Part shown: in pieces, positions 8,217 to 17,112 of the stretch
Numbering within the stretch: the first letter of the stretch is position 1
Layout: each line of letters opens with the position of its first letter
IMG/VR virus record: IMGVR_UViG_3300038305_000088
Location: 1-38,434 of that record
Origin: a virus
Length of the DNA: 38,434 nucleotides
Strand: one strand, 5' to 3'
The notes under the pieces: model-generated
What the model saw: only the letters and a program-made list of their open reading frames with translations
Told to the model about the DNA's origin: nothing
Databases searched by the model: none
Translations under genes and position numbers: made by a program

Positions 8217-8653
8217 ATTGTAATATACCTTCCGCCAGAAGCGACAGTTACGGTTACACCATTGGCGATTTCAACAGGGCCAACACTGAGCGCGCTCTCA
8301 GTAGCACTGACAGTTGTATCAACGCTTATAACCCGACTTGATACTTTGATTGGGGAACTGAAGTCCTCAGAAGTAGCTGTAACGTAAACTTCAGCAGCAC
8401 CCGCCAGCGTAATCGCTGCGTCTGAGTTACTGCTTTCTAGTACGTTCCGGGTTAGGGTTGTCCCGGTGGCTGTATATACGCCCGTTCCAATCTCCCAGTT
8501 GTTACCCTCTTCGATGACGTATCTGACAGTCGCCCCGTCAGATACGCCAGAGTTAGCGAAAGATTGGTATCCTGCAACCGCTGAACCTAAAGTTACAGTT
8601 CCAGTGCCGGTTGTGGCTGTGGACATCTTCGCACGGTTTACAAGCGTTACCAT
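8213..8653 (-). CDS. Conserved tail-tip/fibre-region protein
   Basis: A 146-residue Thr/Ser/Gly-rich beta protein opening VNRAKMSTATTGTGTVTLGS and containing the phrase RYVIEEGNNWEIGTGVYTAT, a signature of small tail proteins common in aquatic phages. It has GAGGAAAGATT before the ATG. No enzymatic motif; likely structural, at or near the fibre attachment site. Confidence 0.75.
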   Translation of the reverse strand: MVTLVNRAKMSTATTGTGTVTLGSAVAGYQSFANSGVSDGATVRYVIEEGNNWEIGTGVYTATGTTLTRNVLESSNSDAAITLAGAAEVYVTATSEDFSSPIKVSSRVISVDTTVSATESALSVGPVEIANGVTVTVASGGRYITI

Positions 8654-8692
8654 AATCTTTCCTCATCTCACAAAAAGTATTCTTGACTCAGC

Positions 8693-9064
8693 TTATGCTG
8701 GATCAGGGATACCGATCTTGAATGAAGCGAGAGAGAATGTGTTGCCACTTGTGACCGATTGGGATGCAGTCAAAGCACCTGTAACCAGCACACGAGAATT
8801 TGATGTGTCAACAAGCGCGTAGTGCGTAGCAGTGCCAGTTCCAGTAATGCTGCCATCTGTGATAGCTGCAACTGTTACTTCACGGCCACCGCCAGAGCGG
8901 TCAGCAGGCGCACCAATGGAAAGCGATGTGCTATTCCCAAGTGTGCTTGTGGACGTAGCGTCTGCGTAGCTTGTAGCTTCCTGAGATGTAACGTGGATTA
9001 CGTTTGCTTCTGTGTCCAAAACGGTCAGCCCGTTGTCAAACACTCGGTTGTCTAGTGTAGCCAT
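8693..9064 (-). CDS. Small tail-region structural protein
   Basis: A 123-residue Thr/Ser/Ala-rich protein, MATLDNRVFDNGLTVLDTEAN, predicted mostly beta. The ATG at 9064 is chosen over 9076 because a perfect GGAGG lies five bases upstream of it. The opening DNRVFDNGLTVL resembles conserved tail proteins of marine phages located between the tail tip and fibre genes. Function otherwise unknown. Confidence 0.7.
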   Translation of the reverse strand: MATLDNRVFDNGLTVLDTEANVIHVTSQEATSYADATSTSTLGNSTSLSIGAPADRSGGGREVTVAAITDGSITGTGTATHYALVDTSNSRVLVTGALTASQSVTSGNTFSLASFKIGIPDPA

Positions 9065-9145
9065 TTCGGCCTCCATTAAGTTGCATATGCAGAGGCATAA
9101 TAACCGACTTTTGAGCAGAATACTAGACCAAGATGAAATGCGAGT

Positions 9146-9556
9146 TTAGCTTGGTGCGGTCGGCCAAATTGGGCTTACTGGGTCTGTCGTATTCTCTGGC
9201 AGATCACGAAGCTGCTGACGGTAGGTGGCCCATGCGGCTTGATCGACTGGGGCACCGGGTACTTGCGTCCAATCACTATTTTGCAACTCTACGGTTCTTT
9301 CATACCGAAGTTTACCCCATAGCCTATCATTGTCCTGAACCCAAGTTAAAGTTTCTAAATCAAGAATTGTTGGATACAGAGGTTTTTCTGGAAGTCTGTA
9401 TGGTTGACCGTTCTGTATAATGTACTCATTCGGGTTATACTTACCTTCAACCCAAACTTCACCGTCTTGACAGTTCATTTCAACGTCAGTCTCTTGAACA
9501 GTTATAGTACGGTCAATAAGCCCAGTTTCTGCTTTGTAAATAGTTACAGTGGTCAT
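9146..9556 (-). CDS. Tail fibre assembly/chaperone-like protein
   Basis: A 136-residue protein. The N-terminal part is beta-rich; the C-terminal part has the hallmark of phage tail fibre assembly proteins: DWTQVPGAPVD, then WATYRQQLRDLPE. These proteins help fold or attach fibres. Its start overlaps the tail-tip gene stop by ATGA, and fibre genes follow directly, matching that role. Confidence 0.75.
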   Translation of the reverse strand: MTTVTIYKAETGLIDRTITVQETDVEMNCQDGEVWVEGKYNPNEYIIQNGQPYRLPEKPLYPTILDLETLTWVQDNDRLWGKLRYERTVELQNSDWTQVPGAPVDQAAWATYRQQLRDLPENTTDPVSPIWPTAPS

Positions 9557-12500
9557 CGTTTTACCTCCAATGCAGTGATAACCCTATCAGTGGCATATGT
9601 AGCTGTAGAACTAAACTGCCCCCGGTGCATATCAACTCTATAGGTAACAGAACCTGCGCTGTTGGCAGTATCCATATACGACCCAGTAAAAAAGTTTGTA
9701 GAAACAATATAGGGGCTATAAGTTAAGCCATTATACCCAGCTTCAAGTCTATAAATTAAGGTGTTATTTCTGTATAACTTGAAGGGCATCCTGACGCCGA
9801 TATGGCTGGTGGTTTCCTCAAGTACAAATGACCAAGTAAGTAAAACACTTTCACCCGCAGATGTAAAAGTGAGAGTTGCTACTGTGTAGTCTTGGTAAGC
9901 AGTTGTAAATTGTAACACGTTGTTGTTCACACTTGTAGTAGGTATAGTAACTGCCCTACCAGCAATTTTCAGGGTATCAACTGCTGCATTTTTGATGTTA
10001 GCGTTTTCAATAACAGCATTACTAATCTGAGCTGTATTAGTAATAATCCCAGAAGTTGCCAGCAAGCCACCTGTTATGGTGTTGGCGACAAGCTTGTTAC
10101 CTGTGATCGTTTGACCATTAATTTTATTACCAGTGATCTCATTTGCACCAATCTTGTCACCAGTAATCGTACCAGCCGCAATCTTATCAGCAATAATAGC
10201 ACCAGCATCAATCTTTGCAGACGTGATAGCATTGGCCGCAATCTCGTCTGCTGTGATAGCCCCCGCTGCAATGTTACCTGCCGCAATCGTATCTGCCGCG
10301 ATTTCATTTGAGGTAATACTACCTGCGGCAATCTCAGAGGCTGTAATGGCGTTAGCTGCAATCTTAGCTGTTGTTATGGCGTTGGGGCCAACCTTGGTTT
10401 CTGTAATAGCCCCAGCGGCAATAACGTCACCTTGAACTGCACTCACGGCTATCTTAGCGTTAGTAACGGCGTCATCCGATAGCTTTAGGGTATCAATTAG
10501 GCCATCTGGTATCTGTGCATCTGCAATAGCCCCCGTTAAGTCACTGAAGTCCTCAGCACCGCCAACGACTTGCTCCCATACAGAACCCGTCCACTGGTAC
10601 AGCTTGCCATCAGTACGGTTGAATACCTTTTCACCAACAAAGTTGCCTGAAGCCGGGAGTGATGTAACATCCTCAATGGCATAGAGACCTTGCTCAGTGA
10701 ACAAGCTATATACCCCGTTAGCAAAGTCATCGTCATCAATAAAGGTGGTTGTCGCTGATACACCAGTAGTAAATGCAGAAGCGTTGCCACTGTAATCCAC
10801 TGCCTTCAAAAAGTAGTATCTGGTTTCCTGTATGCCCAAGTCTGAGCGAACGAAATCGCTACCACCTGATATTCCAACCTTTGTTGCGCCAGATGATGAA
10901 TTAGAAGTATTCTCCCAAATCTCAACAAAGTTCAAATCAGCATCAGCAGGATTGGTCCAACGGACAGTGATGTACCTGAAGCCACCATCAGCAGTAATTG
11001 CTGTAGGTAGACCCGGAGCGGTCACATCTCCACCACCAGTAAACTGAACAGTAGAATAAGCTCCCGCAACCCCAGAGGCGGTTACAGCCCTCACACGGAA
11101 TATATACTCAACGCCATCAACTAACGGGGAAATCTCAATCGCTGACTCAACGGTTGTTGTACTGGAATATGTACTATCAGCCAGTGCCTTCCATTCAACC
11201 TCGTAATAGGCAGAAAAAGCATTTGACACATCGTCCCAGTTTAATATGGCGGAGTTAATGAAAGTGCCATCACCTTGAATTCGACCGCCACCGGAAGCAG
11301 TCAGATTGGTTATTGCAAGCCCACCGCCAAGATCAGGAAGATTGGTATTGTTGCCAATAATGTCGCTCTCTTCAGCGTTCCAAGCGAATGCAGCTTCAGA
11401 GGTCTCTTGCAGAGTCAGGCTAACACGAAGATCGCCAGCGTCTTGGTTGGATGAAAACTTCCAGCCGATCACCTCAAATTCTTTTTCGTCAAAGCCATAG
11501 CGAGGATTGGTGAATGCGATGATGTCACCAACTTCCACGTTGAACGCCTCAAGCCCAAAGTCTGCGCTGATGGTCATCTGTTCACGCCCACGATAGAGCG
11601 TCATCTTGGCAATGCGCTGCGCTGTCGCCGCGCTAGTGGTAAACGGCAGCGGCAAGTCTAGCAGAAGCTCATCTCCGCCATCTTCTGTTTTAAACACGCC
11701 ACTTTTGATCGCAGGATAGTCAGCCGTGATAAAGTCAGCCGAAGCATCGTTGAACGTACCCGTTACACCGTTGAAGCTGTCACGCATTGTAGATCGAGTG
11801 CTTAAATTGATTTCACTGCGCAGATCGTCGAGAGTTAATGTTTTGACTGGTGAACTGTACGCGCCAACCTTTAGCTTCCAGTAGCCAGAACCCCAGAAAA
11901 GCGTGCCAGCGCAAGCGGTGGACATTTTGCCAAGCACATCACCGGCAGGAGAACTGGCCTTGATTATGCCGTTGATGGTGTACCGCTTCTCAGTGCCGCT
12001 GCCACTTAGCGTGACGTTTTCATCACTCTCGTTGGCCGCAGCGGAAAAGCTCACATCGTCAATGGCGTTGTCATTTAAGCCATATGTGCTTGTGATGAAA
12101 TCACGAATGCAAAGAGCTGCGTTGTTGCTGTATGCCGTAACAGCGGTTCGCGGGTCATAAACCTTCTTGCCTTTGACCAATGCCGTAACCAACGGAACTC
12201 CGCTGGCGAACACATTGCCATCGTACTCGTATCGGACATATAAATAAGCAATACCATTGCCCACAAAGCTGGATGTGAGCGCATCTGAGCCTGTCAGCTC
12301 TGACTCGGCAAGCAAGTCAGCGGGTGCGCTTGTCTGACTGCCATCAAACTTCTGAATGCGGATGCCAGAGGGATTATCTCCGCCATCAATAACCCAGTCT
12401 GAAGTTGTGACGAAGCCATTGGAGTCAAGGGTCACAACTTGATCGTTTATGTAGATGTTTCCGATCTCTTCAACTTCGTGCGCAGCCAGGACAATTATCT

Positions 12501-12843
12501 GATGTAGAAACTTGTTCTTTTCCCCAGTTGACTCGTAAAAGCTGACAGTGCCACCCTTGCGGACCTGTCCATATACGAAATCAGCGGAGGCTGTCGCATC
12601 TCGCGAGTTGACCAAAGTACCCTGCGATCCAAAAGATGAGAAGTCAGGCTTGGGAGATAAAGCAGATATAGCCCATGACGTGACGGCTGTAACACCAATA
12701 TACGTTCCAACATAAATTGCAGCGATAGCGAGTGTTGATGTTGCTCCCGTTGCCGCAATAATTGCAGTCGCAATAGCTTCTACCCTTGGAGCGCGATCCC
12801 AATTCCCATGACGCATCACATTATATGGCATATTCTTATTCAT
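9553..12843 (-). CDS. Tail tip/host-specificity protein (gpJ-like)
   Basis: A 1096-residue central tip protein. Residues about 25-75 are hydrophobic and Ala-rich (AIATAIIAATGATSTLAIAA), followed by the gpJ-type core (FVYGQVRKGGTVSFYE, GNIYINDQVV). Fibronectin-III-like beta domains lie at about 520-700 (YYEVEWKALADSTY, PGLPTAITADGG), then a 10-residue repeat shaft and a C-terminal beta domain (about 970-1096), probably the receptor-contacting end. It follows the distal tail and NlpC/P60-like genes, the usual order. The start at 12843 overlaps the upstream stop by ATGA. Confidence 0.85.
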   Translation of the reverse strand: MNKNMPYNVMRHGNWDRAPRVEAIATAIIAATGATSTLAIAAIYVGTYIGVTAVTSWAISALSPKPDFSSFGSQGTLVNSRDATASADFVYGQVRKGGTVSFYESTGEKNKFLHQIIVLAAHEVEEIGNIYINDQVVTLDSNGFVTTSDWVIDGGDNPSGIRIQKFDGSQTSAPADLLAESELTGSDALTSSFVGNGIAYLYVRYEYDGNVFASGVPLVTALVKGKKVYDPRTAVTAYSNNAALCIRDFITSTYGLNDNAIDDVSFSAAANESDENVTLSGSGTEKRYTINGIIKASSPAGDVLGKMSTACAGTLFWGSGYWKLKVGAYSSPVKTLTLDDLRSEINLSTRSTMRDSFNGVTGTFNDASADFITADYPAIKSGVFKTEDGGDELLLDLPLPFTTSAATAQRIAKMTLYRGREQMTISADFGLEAFNVEVGDIIAFTNPRYGFDEKEFEVIGWKFSSNQDAGDLRVSLTLQETSEAAFAWNAEESDIIGNNTNLPDLGGGLAITNLTASGGGRIQGDGTFINSAILNWDDVSNAFSAYYEVEWKALADSTYSSTTTVESAIEISPLVDGVEYIFRVRAVTASGVAGAYSTVQFTGGGDVTAPGLPTAITADGGFRYITVRWTNPADADLNFVEIWENTSNSSSGATKVGISGGSDFVRSDLGIQETRYYFLKAVDYSGNASAFTTGVSATTTFIDDDDFANGVYSLFTEQGLYAIEDVTSLPASGNFVGEKVFNRTDGKLYQWTGSVWEQVVGGAEDFSDLTGAIADAQIPDGLIDTLKLSDDAVTNAKIAVSAVQGDVIAAGAITETKVGPNAITTAKIAANAITASEIAAGSITSNEIAADTIAAGNIAAGAITADEIAANAITSAKIDAGAIIADKIAAGTITGDKIGANEITGNKINGQTITGNKLVANTITGGLLATSGIITNTAQISNAVIENANIKNAAVDTLKIAGRAVTIPTTSVNNNVLQFTTAYQDYTVATLTFTSAGESVLLTWSFVLEETTSHIGVRMPFKLYRNNTLIYRLEAGYNGLTYSPYIVSTNFFTGSYMDTANSAGSVTYRVDMHRGQFSSTATYATDRVITALEVKR
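10060..10420 (-). repeat. 10-residue (30-bp) coding repeats in the tail-tip shaft
   Basis: About eleven consecutive 10-residue units of the type AITxxKIAAx (for example AITADEIAAN, AITSAKIDAG, TITGDKIGAN). The strict 10-residue period with Ile/Ala at fixed positions suggests a coiled or beta-helical trimeric shaft. Boundaries are approximate. Confidence 0.8.
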
Positions 12844-13253
12844 GCTTTAATCCACGCCTCATCAATATCGTCTAGCGGTAGGTATATCACACCGACCTTA
12901 TCCAAGAAAGCGCACTTAGCGCCAGTGCATATGCCCATCGCCACGCCCGTGACCCACTTGCGAGCCTTCTTTGTTGTCACCAGCGCACCAAGTGGAGGGA
13001 TGCCGCTTACACGCTCAAGCCTGCTGTCCACTGCCTTGTTGAAGTCAGAGTGGCGAAACTCTTTGACCAACTCATCCCTGCGCATGGGCCTGCCGTCAAT
13101 CATGTATCTGTCCAGCCAGTCATCCGCCCAGCCTTCGCCGTACATCGCCCGAAAAGCGTCATTGGTGAACGTGAGGCAATCGTGTTGGCCCCATGAGAAA
13201 GGCTCACCCCTCATCGCCCGCAAGTAAGCGTTGAGATGCTCGCGCGGCCCCAT
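12840..13253 (-). CDS. NlpC/P60-like tail assembly protein (DUF6950-like)
   Basis: A 137-residue protein with FSWGQHDCLTFTNDAF at about residues 18-33, the Cys-containing motif of small NlpC/P60-like phage proteins. The Cys is the presumed nucleophile, and a His or other partner may lie in the C-terminal half (GVIYLPLDDIDEAW). Located between two distal tail proteins and the tail tip, as the lambda gpK-like peptidase is. It may act in tail assembly or in local cell-wall degradation at entry. Confidence 0.8.
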   Translation of the reverse strand: MGPREHLNAYLRAMRGEPFSWGQHDCLTFTNDAFRAMYGEGWADDWLDRYMIDGRPMRRDELVKEFRHSDFNKAVDSRLERVSGIPPLGALVTTKKARKWVTGVAMGICTGAKCAFLDKVGVIYLPLDDIDEAWIKA

Positions 13254-13810
13254 TACTCAGAACTAACCTCGCGGCCCCAAACAATGTCGCGATCCTGCAA
13301 TGATGAGACATAGGAGAAGAACGTGTCACCACTGTGTCGTGACTGCTGGCTTCCCTCGGTATAACGCCAGTTTGATGATTTCTCCAGGCGGACCAGCTTA
13401 CTCTCAACTGTCAAAGATATGATGCTAGTCTCACCACTATCTTGGATCGTCATGACATTCATCAAGCCGCTGAACACCTCAATCGGCGTCGTGGTGTCGG
13501 TCGTGCCAAAGTAAATCTTACACGCACGGTTTTGATAAGGCTCTTGGATCGCCAGAGATACAAGCGTGGCCGGAACGCCAGACAACTGCAAGGTAATGCT
13601 CTTGGCCGACAGATCGTTCACCTCGTCAATTCCAGTGATCGACAAAAGGTTCCCGCTGCCAAGGTAGGTGTCTCCGCCTATCGTCTTGTCGCCGTATCCA
13701 GTCCAAAAGCGCACAGGCGCACTAGAAAAGAGCATCTCAACCGCATAAAACGGGAGAACTTCCGGCTGGCTCAGAGCAGTCAATAAGGATGCTGGTGTGT
13801 TCCGGGTCAT
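13253..13810 (-). CDS. Distal minor tail protein (DUF2163-like)
   Basis: A 185-residue beta-rich protein with the end pattern SNWRYTEGSQQ, GDTFFSYVSSLQD and IVWGRE, typical of the distal tail proteins that precede the NlpC/P60-like gene in phages and gene transfer agents. Overlaps both neighbours by a few bases. Likely part of the tail-tip hub; no catalytic motif seen. Confidence 0.8.
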   Translation of the reverse strand: MTRNTPASLLTALSQPEVLPFYAVEMLFSSAPVRFWTGYGDKTIGGDTYLGSGNLLSITGIDEVNDLSAKSITLQLSGVPATLVSLAIQEPYQNRACKIYFGTTDTTTPIEVFSGLMNVMTIQDSGETSIISLTVESKLVRLEKSSNWRYTEGSQQSRHSGDTFFSYVSSLQDRDIVWGREVSSE

Positions 13811-14391
13811 AATGCCTCCATAGCTCCAAACGTAATGCCATATACGCTGGCCTCATTCACTGACCAAGATTGCTCGTTTGATGAAAGGCGGAACACGCCA
13901 GCGGCGCTGGTTAGATCGGCAGAGACGTTTGATTGATCCGCTCTCAAGGCAGGCCATATCTCCAAAGTGCCTGATCCGTTTTGATCCTGCAAAACCTTGT
14001 GCAACCGTGCGTCAAGGCCGGAACCAAGCTGAATGTAATCACCAGCGAGCAATGTTCCAGTCATCGTGGTTGATACGCTGCTATCGCCGGTTGAACCTGT
14101 GATGTTGACTGTGGTCGCCGTGCCGCGAGGAGCCGACCCTGACGGATCATGCAGCAAGAACGTGCCGAATTGACCGCGCAGGCTAATCAAAAAGGCGATC
14201 CATTGCTCCGCATCCGCGCGCTTCATGGCTGGCAGCGTTACATCCGCCTGCCAGGTTTGGCCCGAATAAGCATGAGCCTGGCCAGCAAAGGTGAATGGGC
14301 TTCGTGTATAAGTCACAGCGTTAATAGTAGTAAACTCAACGCTCATAATACCAGTGTGCGATGGCAGGGCCAAAGGATAGCTAATACTCAT
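13807..14391 (-). CDS. Distal tail protein
   Basis: A 194-residue beta-rich structural protein, MSISYPLALPSHTGIMSVEF, with an LPAMKRADAEQWIAFLISLR helix and GTFLLHDPSG that are frequent in distal tail proteins of siphoviruses. It follows the tape-measure gene (ATGA overlap) and precedes the DUF2163-like gene, the canonical order. Probably the first ring of the tail tip. Confidence 0.75.
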   Translation of the reverse strand: MSISYPLALPSHTGIMSVEFTTINAVTYTRSPFTFAGQAHAYSGQTWQADVTLPAMKRADAEQWIAFLISLRGQFGTFLLHDPSGSAPRGTATTVNITGSTGDSSVSTTMTGTLLAGDYIQLGSGLDARLHKVLQDQNGSGTLEIWPALRADQSNVSADLTSAAGVFRLSSNEQSWSVNEASVYGITFGAMEAL

Positions 14392-16226
14392 GCGAATGCC
14401 CTTCCATATGATCCGCCCCGACGTTTCGCATCTACCACTGCCGACTTGGCACTTTCCGCAATCTGCGGCATTAGCTGCTTGATCTCTGTGCGTACAGTTT
14501 GTTGTACACCAGTGGAAACATTAATTGTTTGATTGACAACAACCTGGCCGCCGCCTTGGCCTCTGGTGTGGTCCGTGACCGTCTCTCTTGGGTGCAGCAT
14601 GGCCATAAAGCCGCCTTTGCCGTCCAAGCCGCCTGCTCGCGGTCCACTGCCTGTATATCCGCCGCCTGCGAAGGTGCGGGCCTGCGGGCGGACGTTGCCA
14701 GTCCCTAATGGCATAGATGGGCCAGAGACTTGGTTGGCGTTAAAGTAGCCGCCGACGGCGCTCATGATGAACCCAGTGATCTGCTTGACCACAAACACGC
14801 GATACAGCTCTTTGATGATCTCAGAAGCCATGGACTTAAATGCTTCTTTTGTTGACTTTGTACCGTCAACAGCACTCATCATAGCATTCTCAAATGATTG
14901 ACCGACTGAATCCATTATTCCATTAAGTTGCTTCATGGCTGGTGAAAGCTCACCGTTCACCTTTGCTGCAATTTTGGACAAACCTTTAGGAGCATTGTCA
15001 TTCAACTTCGCAGCAGCAGCGGCGGCGTCATCAAGCTGCTTTCTGAACTCATCCATGTATGTGAACTGACGTGGATCGCCGCCTCTACCGCCCTGAATCA
15101 TATTCTTCGCATAGACAAAAGACTTGGCGACTAGCTGCCCCATAACAGTGTCTTCATCTTGAAGCGTCTTCTTTATGCGATCTCTATCTTGCAGTATTGC
15201 CTTTAGGACGGCGTGGATGCCATTAGCCTTGACAACCGTTTGACCCATTATCGTGTCTTCCTCACGCATGAATCTGGTCAATTTTTGAGCAATAGCGAGT
15301 CTGCTATTTTCAGCCTTATCAACAGCTTTAGCTTGATTCAATATGTTAGTAACTAATCCAAATTGCTGCGCGTAATCCGCCAACTGCTTCTCCAGCTCAG
15401 GCGTCAATAATTTGTTTGCAGTTAAGGTGTCAGTGACAATTTGAAGTTTCTTAGCGGCCTCTTCACGGCTTTTGGCGTCCAGACCATTCATGATGTTCCG
15501 TAAACCTTGCAAATCTCTCAGATTGGCTACAGCTTCTTCATACTCAAATAACATGGGTTCAGTAGGGTCAACTCCCTCGGGAAGAGCATCAAATTCATTT
15601 TGCAACACTTTGACCTGACTTATAGCCCTATCAATGTCTGCCTGCGGCGCAAATTTATCAATTACGTTAATAATAGCTGCGCTACGCTGCTCTTCAGCAA
15701 CTCTCTCTATCATATTAAGAACGCCAGAGTATTTAGCCAAAACCATCTGAGCTGGCTTTGACATACTCTTTCCAAGAGCCTCAAAGTCAACTTTCTTCAA
15801 GGTGTCAAATGCTTGGTTCAAGTCTTCTACTGCTGTCTTTGCATTCCCTGAAGCCTTTGAAGTCTTCTCCGCCACAACTGCAAACGCCGCAAAGATAGCG
15901 ACCGCCGCACCGACAACCGCACCGATTGGGCCGAAGATTTGCAATAACTGTGGAGCCTGCTGACCAAACGCCTGCATTTTAGAAGTGCCGTTGGCGACTT
16001 GAACTGCAAAGTCACCGATCTGATAACCAGCTTGCTGCAAACCACCCATACCGAACTTTCGGAGGTTGACACGACCGACACTAACGCTCTTGTTAAATCT
16101 GGCCATTTTTGCCTGGGCGTTCTGCACTGATTGACCAACTTGATGAGTGGACCTAGATACTTGGTCTAAGCCCTTAACTGCCGCATTGGTCTGGGCGGCG
16201 ATAATAATGTTGATCTTTTCACTCAT
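14388..16226 (-). CDS. Tail tape measure protein
   Basis: A 612-residue, mainly helical protein that sets tail length and is probably ejected with the DNA. It has an N-terminal coiled region (about 1-60), a hydrophobic segment at about 95-120 (IFGPIGAVVGAAVAIFAAFA), long charged helices, and a Gly-rich C-terminus (FAGGGYTGSGPRAGGLDGKG). The ATG at 16226 is chosen because AGGAG precedes it and it overlaps the end of the frameshifted chaperone. The product is short for a tape measure, so a relatively short tail is expected. Confidence 0.85.
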   Translation of the reverse strand: MSEKINIIIAAQTNAAVKGLDQVSRSTHQVGQSVQNAQAKMARFNKSVSVGRVNLRKFGMGGLQQAGYQIGDFAVQVANGTSKMQAFGQQAPQLLQIFGPIGAVVGAAVAIFAAFAVVAEKTSKASGNAKTAVEDLNQAFDTLKKVDFEALGKSMSKPAQMVLAKYSGVLNMIERVAEEQRSAAIINVIDKFAPQADIDRAISQVKVLQNEFDALPEGVDPTEPMLFEYEEAVANLRDLQGLRNIMNGLDAKSREEAAKKLQIVTDTLTANKLLTPELEKQLADYAQQFGLVTNILNQAKAVDKAENSRLAIAQKLTRFMREEDTIMGQTVVKANGIHAVLKAILQDRDRIKKTLQDEDTVMGQLVAKSFVYAKNMIQGGRGGDPRQFTYMDEFRKQLDDAAAAAAKLNDNAPKGLSKIAAKVNGELSPAMKQLNGIMDSVGQSFENAMMSAVDGTKSTKEAFKSMASEIIKELYRVFVVKQITGFIMSAVGGYFNANQVSGPSMPLGTGNVRPQARTFAGGGYTGSGPRAGGLDGKGGFMAMLHPRETVTDHTRGQGGGQVVVNQTINVSTGVQQTVRTEIKQLMPQIAESAKSAVVDAKRRGGSYGRAFA

Positions 16227-16709
16227 TTTTATCCCGCTCCTCAATCAGCGCAAAGTATGCGATCCATTCATTATACTCCGAAAGGCTGATTTGCTCAATC
16301 TCTGAGACGGTCTTGCCTAATCTAAGCGCCAACCCAAGAAGGTTGAACCTGAATGGATCGCCCCTTAGTTTTTTAGATGGTCCTCTGTGCTATCAGTATC
16401 AAAGATAGAACCAAAGACCTTCGCAATCACGTTGACAGGCTCGCCAAGAAGGATCGCCTTATCTTCCAATGTGAATGCTTTTTCGCCAGCCTCATCCTCG
16501 CACTTGACAATAATCATCTCGACCATTGCACTCATGCTGGGTTCAGCCAGAAAGTTAGGGTATTTGCGCTGGACCTTCTCAATGTCTCTTGCTGAGACCT
16601 CGTTGAAGTAAAGGCGAAGCGGATTGTCCGCCTCGCCCCACTCTTCAACGTCAGAGAAACCACGCTGCTGTTCCGCTCGCTTCGCCGCGATACGTTTTGC
16701 TAGGGTCAT
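16219..16709 (-). CDS. Tail assembly chaperone, -1 frameshift fusion (gpGT-like)
   Basis: Joining 16709-16368 to 16368-16219 by a -1 shift at A AAA AAC adds 49 residues after Asn114 for a 163-residue product. The extension contains RGDPFRFNLLGLALRLGKTV and SEIEQISLSEYNEWIAYF, the classic T-domain pattern in which a short helix precedes EWIAYF. It is open for the whole distance and its stop overlaps the tape-measure start by eight bases. This is the expected two-product arrangement of long-tailed phages; expression of the fusion is inferred, not shown. Confidence 0.85.
16365..16709 (-). CDS. Tail assembly chaperone (gpG-like, unshifted product)
   Basis: A 114-residue acidic, helical protein. 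It lies between the tail tube and tape-measure genes, the invariant place for tail chaperones. Its last codons are CTA AAA AAC followed by TAA, carrying a slippery heptamer for -1 frameshifting. It presumably coats the tape measure before tube polymerisation. An in-frame ATG follows the tail tube stop by three bases. Confidence 0.85.
   Translation of the reverse strand: MTLAKRIAAKRAEQQRGFSDVEEWGEADNPLRLYFNEVSARDIEKVQRKYPNFLAEPSMSAMVEMIIVKCEDEAGEKAFTLEDKAILLGEPVNVIAKVFGSIFDTDSTEDHLKN
16368..16374 (-). promoter_or_regulatory. -1 ribosomal frameshift slippery heptamer A AAA AAC
   Basis: In the reading strand the zero frame is CTA AAA AAC TAA, so the heptamer A AAA AAC is in the exact X XXY YYZ phase and ends one codon before the stop. 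A -1 shift opens the conserved T-domain. Confidence 0.85.
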
Positions 16710-16712
16710 GTT

Positions 16713-17102
16713 TTACACCGTTGTTTGTGTTAATGCACCATTACCCTGCACTGAAATTGACATTTCCACAAGCCCATCAAATGATGAACTAACTGAACGA
16801 CCAGTTACGATGGCCGAACCAGAGAGATAAGTATCTCCGGCTGTATCGCCTTCAGGGTAAAGGTTCAGAGTTACCTCTGCACCGATTGTGAGACCGCCCT
16901 GACCCGCTGTGTCAGATTCGTCCCAAAATACATCAACAGAACCAGAAAAGCTGGTCAGTGATGGTTTGTACGTCCGAGCGGAATCGCCCATGGATGTATC
17001 TTCAAGTGTGTCCGCAGTTTCCTCAATTGAGAAAGAGCGGATTTCTGCAATCGCGTCGGAACCGACCTTTACGGTGCCTTCGCTACCAGCGTGCGTAGCC
17101 AT
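16713..17102 (-). CDS. Major tail tube protein
   Basis: A 129-residue beta protein beginning MATHAGSEGTVKVG. It contains DTLEDTSMGDSARTY, a motif of siphovirus tube subunits, and a Gly/Ser-rich C-terminal part. The ATG at 17102 has AGGAG seven bases upstream; a longer in-frame start at 17159 is less likely. It precedes the tail chaperones, the canonical place of the tube gene. Confidence 0.85.
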   Translation of the reverse strand: MATHAGSEGTVKVGSDAIAEIRSFSIEETADTLEDTSMGDSARTYKPSLTSFSGSVDVFWDESDTAGQGGLTIGAEVTLNLYPEGDTAGDTYLSGSAIVTGRSVSSSFDGLVEMSISVQGNGALTQTTV

Positions 17103-17112
17103 GGTGAATCTC

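Noticed and set aside
10074-10435. Leu/Arg-rich and Ile/Ala-rich frames on both strands
   Set aside because: Shadows of the 30-bp repeats in the tail tip gene.
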